A stretch of DNA of 64,000 nt, from NCBI RefSeq assembly GCF_030817055.1, contig NZ_JAUSYV010000001.1, forward strand, positions 396,001 through 460,000. The letters are read 5' to 3'. The notes below the pieces were generated by a model, which made no database searches, was not told the DNA's origin, and saw nothing but the letters and a program-made list of their open reading frames with translations. Each line of letters opens with the position of its first letter. Within the stretch, counting starts at the first letter, position 1. The stretch is from Bacillus sp. V2I10. Its GTDB lineage: Bacteria > Bacillota > Bacilli > Bacillales > Bacillaceae. This document shows, in pieces, positions 45,583 to 53,332 of this stretch. Both the position numbers and the translations under genes were made by a program.

Positions 45583-45737
45583 TCGCTAATAAAAGGCTAT
45601 TTCAGCTAATTGGAAAGAATAACGGCTGAAACAGTAAGTAAAAGGATAAATCAAAAATTCGTATCGCTAATAAAGTTGATTATTCCGCTATAAAAATGAA
45701 GAAAATCGCTAATAAAAGTCCACCTTTCGCAAATAAA
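45583..45737. repeat. Degenerate direct repeats TCGCTAATAAA
   Basis: TCGCTAATAAA is repeated exactly at 45583-45593, 45664-45674 and 45706-45716; TCGCAAATAAA is at 45727-45737, with looser copies (CAGCTAATTGG, CCGCTATAAAA) between. The region from the T7SS terminator to rluF holds no gene. Function unknown. Confidence 0.7.
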
Positions 45738-45872
45738 TGGGCGATTTTTGCTAAAAGACTCTATCACTGCCCGCCGGATTAAGAAATGTTTTACTTATTT
45801 TGGATGTAGAGCAAAAAACATCCTTCGTGCTATGATGAAAGGAATCTATGAATATGAAAGAGAAACAATCCG

Positions 45873-46562
45873 ATGAGAATAAATAAATATATAAGTGAAA
45901 CAGGCTGCTGCTCAAGGCGTGAAACCGATCGTCTTATTGCTGATTGCCGGATAACCATTAATGGTGTCACGTGTGAGGCCGGCGACACGGTTACTGAGGG
46001 GGATATCGTATTGATTGACGGCAGTCCGATCCCGCCTAAAGCCATGCCCGTCTATCTGGCTTTAAATAAACCAGTGGGTATTACGTGTACAGCAGCAAAA
46101 GATGTAAAGGGGAATATTATCGAATTTATGGATTTTCCCAAACGGATCTTTCCTGTTGGCCGGCTGGATAAAGCGTCAGAAGGGTTACTTTTGCTCACAA
46201 ATGATGGTGCAATCGTAAACAAAATCATGCGTTATGAACATGGCCATGAAAAAGAATATCTCGTCAAGGTAGATAAGCCATTTGACGATGACTTTATTCT
46301 TGGAATGTCAGGCGGAGTAGAAATACTCGGCGTGACAACTAAACCATGTACAGTGGAGAGGATCAGCGATTGCGAATTCCGCATCATTCTTACTCAAGGA
46401 CTTAATCGTCAAATTCGCAGAATGTGCAAAGTATTTGGTCATAGGGTAGTGAGGCTTGAAAGAAAGAGGATCATGAATCTGTCTGTAGAAGGCTTAAGCA
46501 GCGGGGAGTGGCGCGAATTGACTGTATATGAGATTGAAGAGCTGATGAGCAGGCTTGCTTAA
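45873..46562 (+). CDS. rluF: Pseudouridine synthase, RluF type
   Basis: 229 residues. N-terminal S4 RNA-binding domain (RINKYISETGCCSRRETDRL) and a RsuA/RluF-type catalytic domain with Asp in GRLDKASEGLLLLTNDG. GLNRQIRRMCKVFGHRVVRL matches the RluB/E/F block. It isomerises uridine to pseudouridine in an rRNA (position 2604 for E. coli RluF). Start ATG 45873 is spaced about 9 bases after GAGAAAC, a weak site. Gene name from family similarity only. Confidence 0.88.
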   Translation: MRINKYISETGCCSRRETDRLIADCRITINGVTCEAGDTVTEGDIVLIDGSPIPPKAMPVYLALNKPVGITCTAAKDVKGNIIEFMDFPKRIFPVGRLDKASEGLLLLTNDGAIVNKIMRYEHGHEKEYLVKVDKPFDDDFILGMSGGVEILGVTTKPCTVERISDCEFRIILTQGLNRQIRRMCKVFGHRVVRLERKRIMNLSVEGLSSGEWRELTVYEIEELMSRLA

Positions 46563-46564
46563 AG

Positions 46565-46607
46565 AAAAAACCGCGTGACACTTCACATGTGCCCGCGGTT
46601 CTTTTTT
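46565..46607. terminator. Bidirectional terminator between rluF and the minus-strand pseudogene
   Basis: AACCGCG (46569-46575) / CGCGGTT (46594-46600) with A run before and T run after, so either direction would work. Confidence 0.78.
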
Positions 46608-47065
46608 AAGCTGAAAACCCTTCTTCATGCAAGTAGTTTGCAGCCTCTTTATAAGTGGTAAACGTGCCGTCAAGGTTTAACCCAGCGTAGACATTCCACA
46701 TGTCATCTTCCTGAATCAAAACAAGAGTCTGTCCATCCTCATTTGTCCATTTTTCATCTTCAAATTCTTCTATTTGCTCGTCTTCATGCACAGAAAGCGA
46801 ATGAATGGATTTTTTGATGATGCTGCGCAATTCTTCTTCAGAAAAATCACGAATGTTAACCATGCCTTTATCATTCGCAGCGTACCCTTTTACATATTCA
46901 GCATAAACGAAACCATTTCCGTTTGGATGAAGATGATAGACAACATTTTTCTTATCGTAAATACTTTCCTCAAAATGAAAGTTGATTCTTCCAAGGGAAA
47001 CCGTTCTTTCTTTCCAATTCTTTAAATGATTCAATAACAGCAAGTTTTTGTTCAAAAGTAAGCAT
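46606..47065 (-). pseudogene. Conserved hypothetical gene with a one-base frameshift
   Basis: From ATG 47065 (GGAGGAAATGT in front) the minus strand reads MLTFEQKLAVIESFKELERK and shortly after would stop; a one-base shift leads to VSLGRINFHFEESIYDKKNV and on to a regular stop at 46606. An extra G in AACGGTT (plus strand 47001-47002) explains it. The longer frame starts from TTG 47055 and has an odd N-terminus (MNKNLLLLNHLKNWKERT). About 150 residues, an acidic cytoplasmic protein of unknown function, described in other Bacillus by its HPNGNGFVYA block. Confidence 0.7.
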
Positions 47066-47132
47066 ACATTTCCTCCGATAATCGATTCAATCTGTTTATT
47101 ATATCACAGGGAGCCGAAAACCATTTATTTGA

Positions 47133-47306
47133 CTGGAATTAACTAAGACGATTATATATGTTCGAAAGATTAAACTGTTCGGATGGATTGCGGAGGGTTC
47201 ACTTAGAGCGGCTGAACCTGCCCGATTTGCTCTAGAAGATGGCGCTAAAGCGCACCGTTATCTAGAGAGCAGAAAAAGTACGGGAAAAATTGTTTTAATT
47301 CCATAA
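47133..47306 (+). pseudogene. 3' fragment of a zinc-type alcohol dehydrogenase/quinone reductase
   Basis: The plus strand reads IAEGSLRAAEPARFALEDGA then KAHRYLESRKSTGKIVLIP and TAA. This is the C-terminal end typical of NADPH:quinone oxidoreductases of the MDR family. Nothing upstream continues the gene: the frame opens only at 47133 and no start is near. A decayed remnant. Confidence 0.7.
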
Positions 47307-47361
47307 AGAGGAGCCTGCTTTTTTAATTAGCCTCTTTTTAAGATAGAGGAAAGGATAAAAT

Positions 47362-47440
47362 CTTGCGCATTGCTGTCTAGCTCCATCGCTCAATTTCCAT
47401 TCCCCCAGCTTAAGATGCTGTTTTTTGACGCTCTGATACC
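47362..47440 (-). repeat. Dispersed intergenic repeat, copy C (partial)
   Basis: TTGCGCATTGCTGTCTAGCTCCATCGCTCAATTTCC matches in part the complement of the end of copy B (53094-53135), including the flanking TTGCGCA. The other end is missing. Confidence 0.6.
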
Positions 47441-47585
47441 GCTATTTGCTTTCATTTCATGTGAATTATAAGGGTAACCTTATTATACTTAAATCGATGC
47501 GTATAGCCTGTTTCTGGCTCATTTTAACCCTATATTGATCCTTATCCTTTAAATTAAATCTTTTTTAGAATGGAGTGTGCGTTTA

Positions 47586-47900
47586 ATGACCGTTAAAGGA
47601 GTAGCTCTTGATGCAAATACAAGATGTCGTCACTATGCGACTGACAAAGATATTATTGCGATCAAATTTAAATGCTGTGAAACCTACTATGCATGTTTTG
47701 AATGTCATGGGGAGCTTGCAGATCACAATCCGGAGGTATGGGATAAAGCTGAACGGGACATGCCTGCCGTGCTTTGCGGCTCTTGCCGTCATGTGATGAC
47801 GATACAAGAATATATTGATAGCGGCAATACGTGTCCCAAGTGCGGGTCTGCCTTTAATCCGGGCTGTCAAACACATTACCACTTGTACTTTGGTTCTTAA
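47586..47900 (+). CDS. CHY-type zinc-finger protein
   Basis: 104 residues with the CHY zinc-finger ligands: CRHYATDKD, KCCETYYACFECH, CGSCRHVMTI and CPKCGSAFNPGCQTHYHLYF. Such proteins bind zinc ions in a compact three-site fold; in Bacillus the role is unknown. ATG 47586 (MTVKGVALDANTRC) follows GGAG by 10 bases; GTG 47577 in frame is an alternative. Confidence 0.9.
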   Translation: MTVKGVALDANTRCRHYATDKDIIAIKFKCCETYYACFECHGELADHNPEVWDKAERDMPAVLCGSCRHVMTIQEYIDSGNTCPKCGSAFNPGCQTHYHLYFGS

Positions 47901-47956
47901 GGCGTTTACTATGCATTCTTTTTGGGAATATAATAAGAAAAGAGGAGGAGTTTACA

Positions 47957-48061
47957 TTGAAAAAACTTATTAGAAAAGCGATAAAATATGCTCCAATCGT
48001 CTATCCTATTGTAAAGAAAATGCTTAACAAGCGTAAAAATGGCGGACGCACAACTTACTAA
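47957..48061 (+). CDS. 34-residue basic membrane-binding peptide gene
   Basis: TTG at 47957 follows a strong GAGGAGG (47942-47950), giving MKKLIRKAIKYAPIVYPIVK then KMLNKRKNGGRTTY. An amphipathic, lysine-rich peptide, with a terminator 9 bases later. The strong site and terminator support a real gene. Function unknown; conserved small basic proteins like this are frequent in Bacillus. Confidence 0.7.
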   Translation: MKKLIRKAIKYAPIVYPIVKKMLNKRKNGGRTTY

Positions 48062-48070
48062 TAAACGTTA

Positions 48071-48101
48071 AACCGCTGCTAAAAAAAGCAGTGGTTTTTT
48101 T
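48071..48101 (+). terminator. Terminator of the small basic peptide gene
   Basis: AACCGCTGCT (48071-48080) / AGCAGTGGTT (48087-48096), one G-U pair, then T. Confidence 0.8.
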
Positions 48102-48122
48102 ATGCTTTTTTTCAAATGAAAT

Positions 48123-48148
48123 ACACCTGCTGATTCATAAGCAGGTGT
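48123..48148 (-). terminator. Hairpin after the GlsB-type gene
   Basis: ACACCTGCT (48123-48131) / AGCAGGTGT (48140-48148). On the minus strand it lies after the membrane gene and is followed by AT-rich sequence but a poor T run. Confidence 0.5.
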
Positions 48149-48162
48149 TCCGTTCTAATTCA

Positions 48163-48417
48163 TTATGTTCTTTTGCGCATTGAACGCAATACAAGGCTTA
48201 ATAAGAAAACAAAGATGATAGCTCCAAGCAATGCAGGGATAATGGCGATGTCTGCTAAAGTTGGTCCAAATGTGCCAAGAAGTTCTCCGCCGATCCATGC
48301 ACCGATGATACCGGCAATGATGTTTCCTATAATTCCTCCAGGTACGTTTTTACCTAAAATAACTCCTGCTAACCATCCGATTAAACCGCCAACGATAAGA
48401 TATAAAATAAAGCCCAT
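48163..48417 (-). CDS. GlsB/YeaQ/YmgE-family membrane protein
   Basis: 84 residues, three membrane helices rich in glycine (LIVGGLIGWLAGVILGKNVP, then IIGNIIAGIIGAWIGGELLG and a last helix near IIPALLGAIIFVFLL). Stress-associated family often called transglycosylase-associated. Start ATG 48417 follows AAAGGCGG. Monocistronic. Confidence 0.92.
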   Translation of the reverse strand: MGFILYLIVGGLIGWLAGVILGKNVPGGIIGNIIAGIIGAWIGGELLGTFGPTLADIAIIPALLGAIIFVFLLSLVLRSMRKRT

Positions 48418-48642
48418 TTTTATATTCCGCCTTTCTTAAGATAGTGTGGTTTTTGTTTCTATGGTTTTTATTCCCCTGCCTTTTAGAAAAGAAACATCTT
48501 GCTGAAATTTTTTAAAAATTCCCTTTAAAAAAGAAAAATATACTTTTTTCTTTTAATTAGGACTTTCCTAGAAAGTGCAAGTTGTTTCATGTAGTATGGT
48601 AACAATAAGATAAGCATAATTTTTTTGAGATGGGACGGAACT

Positions 48643-49848
48643 ATGAAAACAGAGACAACACTCACGATTAAATCTAAATATGTGAAGGAAATGAAAAACG
48701 GCAGCCCCCTTATTCAAAAGGATTCGGTCGTTAATCTTTCTAACTTAAAGCATGAAGGCGAGCTTATCAGACTGGTTGATGATCAGCAGCGGTTTATTGG
48801 CAGGGGATATTACGGAAAGCAAAACAAAGGAATCGGCTGGATTCTCACTTCAAGTGAAAGAGAAGAAATGAATCAATCTTTCTTTGATCAGAAAATCCAA
48901 GCTGCCATCGAGTTCCGGAAGAACCTTTTCCAAAGCGTAGAAACGACAGCCTTCCGGGTTTTCAACGGTGAAGGGGACGGCATTGGCGGATTAACAATCG
49001 ATTATTTTGACGGCTACTATTTGGTGACATGGTACAGTAAAGGGATTTACCAATTTAATTCCTTCATTCTTGAGGCCTTAAAGAAGAGTGCTGAGATCCG
49101 CGGGATCTATCAGAAAAAACGATTTGATTCAAAAGGGAAGTTTGTTGAGGAAGATGGTTTTGTAGAAGGGCATAGGCCTGAATTTCCGTTAATCGTAAAG
49201 GAAAATGGCGTGAAATTTGCTGTATATTTAAACGATGGCGCAATGGTTGGTGTTTTTCTTGATCAAAGGGATGTAAGAAAGACGATTAGAGACCGTTATG
49301 CAAAAGGAAAAACAGTTCTGAATTTATTTTCCTATACAGGCGCGTTTTCTGTGTTTGCTGCACTCGGCGGAGCTGTAAAAACAACGAGTGTTGACCTGGC
49401 AAACCGGAGTCTCGGCAAAACCATCGAGCAATTCAGCATAAATGAGATTGATTATGAAGCACAGGATATTATTGTTGAAGATGTTTTTCATTACTTTAAA
49501 TATGCACTGAAAAAAAATCTGAAGTTTGACCTTGTCATTCTTGACCCGCCAAGCTTTGCAAGATCTAAAAAATATACCTTCAGTGCTGCAAAGGACTATA
49601 AGGACCTGCTTAAAGAAATCATTGCTTTAACGGAAGAACATGGGGTCATTGTCGCATCAACAAACTGCAGCACGTTCTCAATGAAGAAATTTAAAGCTTT
49701 TATCGACACCGCCTTTAAAGAAACGGGCGGAAAACATAAGATAAAAGAAGAGTTTTCTCTGCCGGATGACTTTAAAACGATAAAAGAATTCCAAGAGGGA
49801 AATTATTTAAAAGTAGTGTTTATAGAAAAGCTGAATCCAGTCAAATAA
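48643..49848 (+). CDS. Class I rRNA methyltransferase, RlmI/YwbD type
   Basis: 401 residues. N-terminal PUA-like part (about 1-75), then a Rossmann SAM-binding fold: VLNLFSYTGAFSVFAALGGA (motif I), a following acidic TSVDLANRS strand, and the catalytic DPPSFARSKK that marks cytosine-5-type RNA methyltransferases of the RlmI/RlmK group. ATG 48643 follows GGACGG; the ATG at 48625 gives an extra six residues. The exact rRNA target in Bacillus is not settled. Confidence 0.9.
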   Translation: MKTETTLTIKSKYVKEMKNGSPLIQKDSVVNLSNLKHEGELIRLVDDQQRFIGRGYYGKQNKGIGWILTSSEREEMNQSFFDQKIQAAIEFRKNLFQSVETTAFRVFNGEGDGIGGLTIDYFDGYYLVTWYSKGIYQFNSFILEALKKSAEIRGIYQKKRFDSKGKFVEEDGFVEGHRPEFPLIVKENGVKFAVYLNDGAMVGVFLDQRDVRKTIRDRYAKGKTVLNLFSYTGAFSVFAALGGAVKTTSVDLANRSLGKTIEQFSINEIDYEAQDIIVEDVFHYFKYALKKNLKFDLVILDPPSFARSKKYTFSAAKDYKDLLKEIIALTEEHGVIVASTNCSTFSMKKFKAFIDTAFKETGGKHKIKEEFSLPDDFKTIKEFQEGNYLKVVFIEKLNPVK

Positions 49849-49858
49849 TGACTGGATT
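49834..49858 (+). terminator. Hairpin overlapping the methyltransferase stop
   Basis: AATCCAGTC (49834-49842) / GACTGGATT (49850-49858). The stop codon lies in the loop. Short T run, so strength is uncertain. Confidence 0.6.
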
Positions 49859-50246
49859 TCTTATGGTACAGATTAGGTTAGAATGATATTTGATTAAAAA
49901 GAAACTGTAATAGAATATTCATTAAGACAGCACATATAGCATGGTTCACCATACTATCAATTTAACCACCCCGGAAATTTCTGTACTATATGCATAATGT
50001 GCGTTTTTGAAGCGTATATGATGCATAAAATTAGACTCTGTTATGTGCCTTTTTTCAGAGAAGTTGTTTATGTTTATGATACGGCTTCAACCGGTTCTGC
50101 TATTTCTCTTATAGGACAATCTTTATCTCTCTCAATGAAAAGCAGGGCGCAGCACATTATTACCTGCTTATAATGAAATCTAATTATGTTTGTCGTTGAA
50201 GATGCCTTGAAAGACTGCTTCAGACTGAAATGTAACCAATATAATC
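49859..50246. other. Intergenic region without recognisable gene
   Basis: About 390 bases between the rRNA methyltransferase and the acetyltransferase. No convincing reading frame, promoter pair or repeat stands out. Confidence 0.5.
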
Positions 50247-50277
50247 AAAAAGCAGCATTCAACTGAAGCTGCTTTTT
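50247..50277. terminator. Terminator of the acetyltransferase gene
   Basis: AAAAAGCAGC (50247-50256) / GCTGCTTTTT (50268-50277); on the minus strand T residues follow. It overlaps the gene's 3' end. Confidence 0.8.
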
Positions 50278-50816
50278 TTCCATTCTTCCTCAAGGAGAGA
50301 ATGCATGATAACATCGCATGGCATTTGATCCTGGATGATATAATTCCTTAGCCTTCCTTCCTCTTTAAAGCCTAAACGCAGAAGAACGCTTCTGGAAGGG
50401 GAATTCTCAAGCATAACCACCGCCCCGATTCGGATCAGCTCCATCTCCTTAAACCCAAAAGCAAGTACGGCCTTAATGGCCTCGGATGCAAAGCCTTTGT
50501 GCCAATGTAAATGAGAGATTTCATAGCCTATTTCAGCTCGTTTGTACTTCTTTGACAGTGCGTGAAATCCGCATGTGCCAATCAGTTCATTTGTCTCTTT
50601 GAGCTCAATTCCCCAGCGTATGAGTTTATTTGATTGATAGCCAATTTGAAACGAATGAATCAGAGTCTCTGCTTCCTCTAATGTTTTAAAAGAATTCATT
50701 CCATAATACCTTGTTACCTCTTTGTTTGAGAAATAATCATACAATTTCACAGCGTCAGAACTCTCAATACTCCTTAGCCGTAAACGGTTCGTTTCTAATT
50801 GTGGAAATGATGTCAT
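50259..50816 (-). CDS. GNAT acetyltransferase, RimJ/RimL-like
   Basis: 185 residues of the GNAT fold: the start (TNRLRLRSIESSDAVKLYDY) is that of the RimJ/RimL N-acetyltransferases, HKGFASEAIKAVLAFG contains the acetyl-CoA pyrophosphate loop and LENSPSRSVLLRLGFKEEG is the terminal block. Substrate unknown (ribosomal N-terminus, antibiotic or small amine). Start ATG 50816 follows GGAGAACG. Single gene. Confidence 0.9.
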   Translation of the reverse strand: MTSFPQLETNRLRLRSIESSDAVKLYDYFSNKEVTRYYGMNSFKTLEEAETLIHSFQIGYQSNKLIRWGIELKETNELIGTCGFHALSKKYKRAEIGYEISHLHWHKGFASEAIKAVLAFGFKEMELIRIGAVVMLENSPSRSVLLRLGFKEEGRLRNYIIQDQMPCDVIMHSLLEEEWKKSSFS

Positions 50817-50957
50817 TTTCGTTCTCCTTTTTCTCCTTTAAAATGATCTATTTCGACACGTAACGCTTTTTTACCTGTCACTATTTCCCCTAATTTCAAG
50901 AGTAACAAAATGAATTAGCTGTTGCTGATCACGATCCGTTTCCATATTAAGGGGCAA

Positions 50958-51133
50958 TGTTTACATGTATACAATTTATGTGTACTTGTAAACAAAATGT
51001 AATAAATTGTTTACAAGTAATGTATACATGTATACAAATGTGTACGCATCCCGGTGTGAAAGGATGTATACAAATTGTTGATGTTGTATACATATTTGTA
51101 TGCGTTGTAAACACTTTTGTAAACAAGTATACA
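50958..51133. promoter_or_regulatory. Centromere-like array of about 14 octamers
   Basis: Octamers of the type TGTATACA, TGTAAACA/TGTTTACA or near variants begin at 50958, 50966, 50979, 50987, 51008, 51021, 51029, 51039, 51065, 51085, 51097, 51106, 51118 and 51126. Five are the perfect palindrome TGTATACA and five are TGTTTACA/TGTAAACA; the others differ by one or two bases. Several pairs are back to back (8 bases). The array sits just before a ParM-like gene with an RHH gene behind it, which is the place of the centromere (parC/parN) and promoter operator in actin-type partition systems. Confidence 0.85.
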
Positions 51134-51156
51134 AAAACGTAATCATTTTAACTCTA

Positions 51157-51185
51157 TTGACGAAACTATCAATCTCTAATACTCT
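51157..51185 (+). promoter_or_regulatory. Candidate promoter of the parM-like gene
   Basis: TTGACG (51157-51162) with a 17-base spacer to TACTCT (51180-51185). Downstream of the octamer array; a weak -10. Confidence 0.4.
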
Positions 51186-51236
51186 TTAATAGAATGGATT
51201 TTTATACTAATTCATGAAGTGAAAGGAATGGTGTTC

Positions 51237-52418
51237 ATGAGTAATTCTAGAATCGCAGCAATCGATGTTGGAAATGATGCAGTAAAAGCAATTTTCGGAA
51301 AATACGACTCTCAACTATACATACCGAATGTCATTGCAAGAGACATTGAAGATCGTCCGGTCATTGGAATCGAAGAATTAGACAGCAAGGATCCGCTTGA
51401 TGGAATCCATATTAAAGTTCACTCCCCTGCTTTAAAAGAAAATAATGCTATTTACCGTGTTGGCCACTTAGCTACAAAAAGCGACAATGCTTCTGAGCTT
51501 GATCCTGGCAGCAGCAAATCAGAGGAAGATCAAACGTTAGTTATGCTGTTTGCTTCAATTGCACTTGATGCAGTAAAGCCTGAAAATGAAAAAGTGTTCC
51601 GCAGAAATAACAAAGTCATTGATGCAACATATACTCTAGGCACTGGACTTCCATTAAGAGAAGCAAAAGAAGGCAAGGATGTCGGTTACCGCTCTAAGCT
51701 TCTTGGAAATGTTCATCAGGTTGAATTTTTGATTACTCCTAAATATCAGGGATTAAAAGTAAACATCAAATTTGACGAAGTGAAAGTATATCCTGAAGGA
51801 TTTGCAGCTTATATCAACTTAGTGATGGACAAGGATTTAAACATCATCAATAAAGACTTGATTGATAAGCGCATCATCATCCAGGATATCGGAGGCCTTT
51901 CTACTGATATCGCAGTGATTAAAAACCGCAATGTAGATGACGATAAAGCACAGGGCTTTAACCTTGGCGTTGTAGAATCACTTGAAGCAATCCGCGAAGA
52001 GATACGTTCTAAGCATGGTGTTGAACTTGACAGCCGCCGTGATGTAGTAGAAATCATCACCAAGAAGACTGACCGCAATCATATCTATGTAAGAGGAAGC
52101 CGCACAAGCGTTCATGATATTACGGATCGCATTCTCTTAGATCTTGCGAAGAAGCAATACCGCCACCTGCGCAACGTTTGGCAAAAGAACTCACAAACTG
52201 AAATCTGCTATTTTGTCGGCGGAGGAGCCGTTGTTCTGAAAGATTACCTTAAAACGCTTAATAACAATCTTGACGGCTACAATATTGACTTCTTTGAAGA
52301 TGAGAATGAAAGCATCTGGATGATGGCAAATGCTTATTATAAGCTCGTTTTTGACTTTTACCGCAAGTCAAACAAAGAAAAAAGCAGCGAAGATAAAAAA
52401 GCAGCTACTACCAAATAA
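51237..52418 (+). CDS. ParM/StbA-like actin ATPase
   Basis: Actin-fold ATPase that would polymerise to move DNA, 393 residues. Phosphate-1 loop IAAIDVGNDAVKA, phosphate-2 loop IQDIGGLSTDIAVI and the adenosine motif YFVGGGAVVLKDYL are all intact, the defining set of ParM/StbA proteins. ATG 51237 (MSNSRIAAIDVG) follows AAAGGAATGG; the GTG at 51219 lies inside that site. An adaptor gene follows 12 bases later and a 14-copy octamer array lies upstream. A chromosomal location is inferred from the flanking genes. Confidence 0.92.
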   Translation: MSNSRIAAIDVGNDAVKAIFGKYDSQLYIPNVIARDIEDRPVIGIEELDSKDPLDGIHIKVHSPALKENNAIYRVGHLATKSDNASELDPGSSKSEEDQTLVMLFASIALDAVKPENEKVFRRNNKVIDATYTLGTGLPLREAKEGKDVGYRSKLLGNVHQVEFLITPKYQGLKVNIKFDEVKVYPEGFAAYINLVMDKDLNIINKDLIDKRIIIQDIGGLSTDIAVIKNRNVDDDKAQGFNLGVVESLEAIREEIRSKHGVELDSRRDVVEIITKKTDRNHIYVRGSRTSVHDITDRILLDLAKKQYRHLRNVWQKNSQTEICYFVGGGAVVLKDYLKTLNNNLDGYNIDFFEDENESIWMMANAYYKLVFDFYRKSNKEKSSEDKKAATTK

Positions 52419-52430
52419 TAGGGTGGTTTT

Positions 52431-53003
52431 ATGAATAAAGGCGCTTCATCAGGAATTCAAAGGGGACAGGCGATCACGTTTCGCATCCCCTCAGATACTC
52501 CTGAGCACATAATAAAACAGCTGCAGAAGCTGAAAGAAACGGAAAAAAGGAACTTCTCAAGCAAAATTGCTGAATTTGTCTCACAAGGAGTCAGTGATTC
52601 TTTTGTTAAAGAGAAGGAAAGCATCACAATTCCGCTTCCGCAAAAACTCAGCAAAGCACAGAGAGACTGGATTAAACACGAGCACTCTGAAGCGCTGCTT
52701 GGAAGCATCGTGTATCAGATTCTTGCTGATCCAATTAGAGCATCTTCCCTTCTAGCTTCATTTAACAGCAGGGAACTTGATATTGACGAGGCCCTTTACT
52801 TGCAGGAAACAGCCTTTCCGTCTGGCAGCCGTCCGGCTATGCAGGTACCTGAGCCTGACGAGAATTTTGATGAAAATGCAGGGCTTGATGATTTCGATTG
52901 GGAAAAAGCGTTGCAGGAGTCAGCTTCATCAGCAGAAGAAGAAGTAAAAGAAGAAACAGCGGATGATTTAATCGGCGGATTTCTTGCTAAAATGAATAAA
53001 TGA
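52431..53003 (+). CDS. ParR-like adaptor with ribbon-helix-helix N-terminus
   Basis: 190 residues. The N-terminus reads QAITFRIPSDTPEHIIKQLQ then KLKETEKRNFSSKIAEFVSQ, a strand-helix-helix pattern as in ParR/RHH proteins, which bind the centromere repeats. The middle is helical and the C-terminus is acidic, ending DDLIGGFLAKMNK, an amphipathic tail that could contact the actin filament. Longer than the classical ParR (about 115). It starts 12 bases after the ATPase gene, behind GGGTGG. The adaptor role is inferred from position and architecture. Confidence 0.82.
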   Translation: MNKGASSGIQRGQAITFRIPSDTPEHIIKQLQKLKETEKRNFSSKIAEFVSQGVSDSFVKEKESITIPLPQKLSKAQRDWIKHEHSEALLGSIVYQILADPIRASSLLASFNSRELDIDEALYLQETAFPSGSRPAMQVPEPDENFDENAGLDDFDWEKALQESASSAEEEVKEETADDLIGGFLAKMNK

Positions 53004-53006
53004 TAA

Positions 53007-53125
53007 GAAAAGCGGAAGCGCCCGTTTAGCTCCGAAAGACAGATAAGAATCTGGCAGAAAAATCCGGGTTTGACTTTTATGGCGGATTTGTTCTGGCCGA
53101 GGAGTTGGGCAATGGAGCTAGACAT
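53007..53125 (+). repeat. Dispersed intergenic repeat, copy B
   Basis: GAAAAGCGGAAGCGCCCGTT and TAGCTCC at one end, then GGCGGATTTGTTCTGGCCGA, and GTTGGGCAATGGAGCTAGAC at the other. The complement of this about 119-base element is at 5529-5642. The ends are inverted (TTTAGCTCC / GGAGCTAGA). It begins 3 bases after the adaptor stop. Confidence 0.8.
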
Positions 53126-53160
53126 AATTGCGCAAAATTTTATACTTCCCATACTCTTAA

Positions 53161-53189
53161 AAAAAGCTAACAGCAGATGTTAGCTTTTT
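53161..53189 (+). terminator. Terminator of the partition module
   Basis: AAAAAGCTAACA (53161-53172) / TGTTAGCTTTTT (53178-53189), 5-base loop, perfect 12-base stem. Confidence 0.85.
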
Positions 53190-53332
53190 TGTCTTGGTTA
53201 AAGCGTATATAACTAAGCAATTTTTTAAAAACAATTTTCAGAAGCGTGCTGCTAATAAAGGTCGTGCCGTTAGTCTGTTATTTCCAAATAATGGCTTTTT
53301 ATGAAAGATAAAAACCACATCTAGTATTAGAC

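Noticed and set aside
49859..50246. Possible transposon remnant
   Set aside because: No terminal repeats, target duplication or transposase-like codons could be found.
50958..51133. Octamer array as a CRISPR
   Set aside because: Repeats are 8 bases with irregular gaps of 0-18 bases and no cas genes; it fits a centromere or operator instead.
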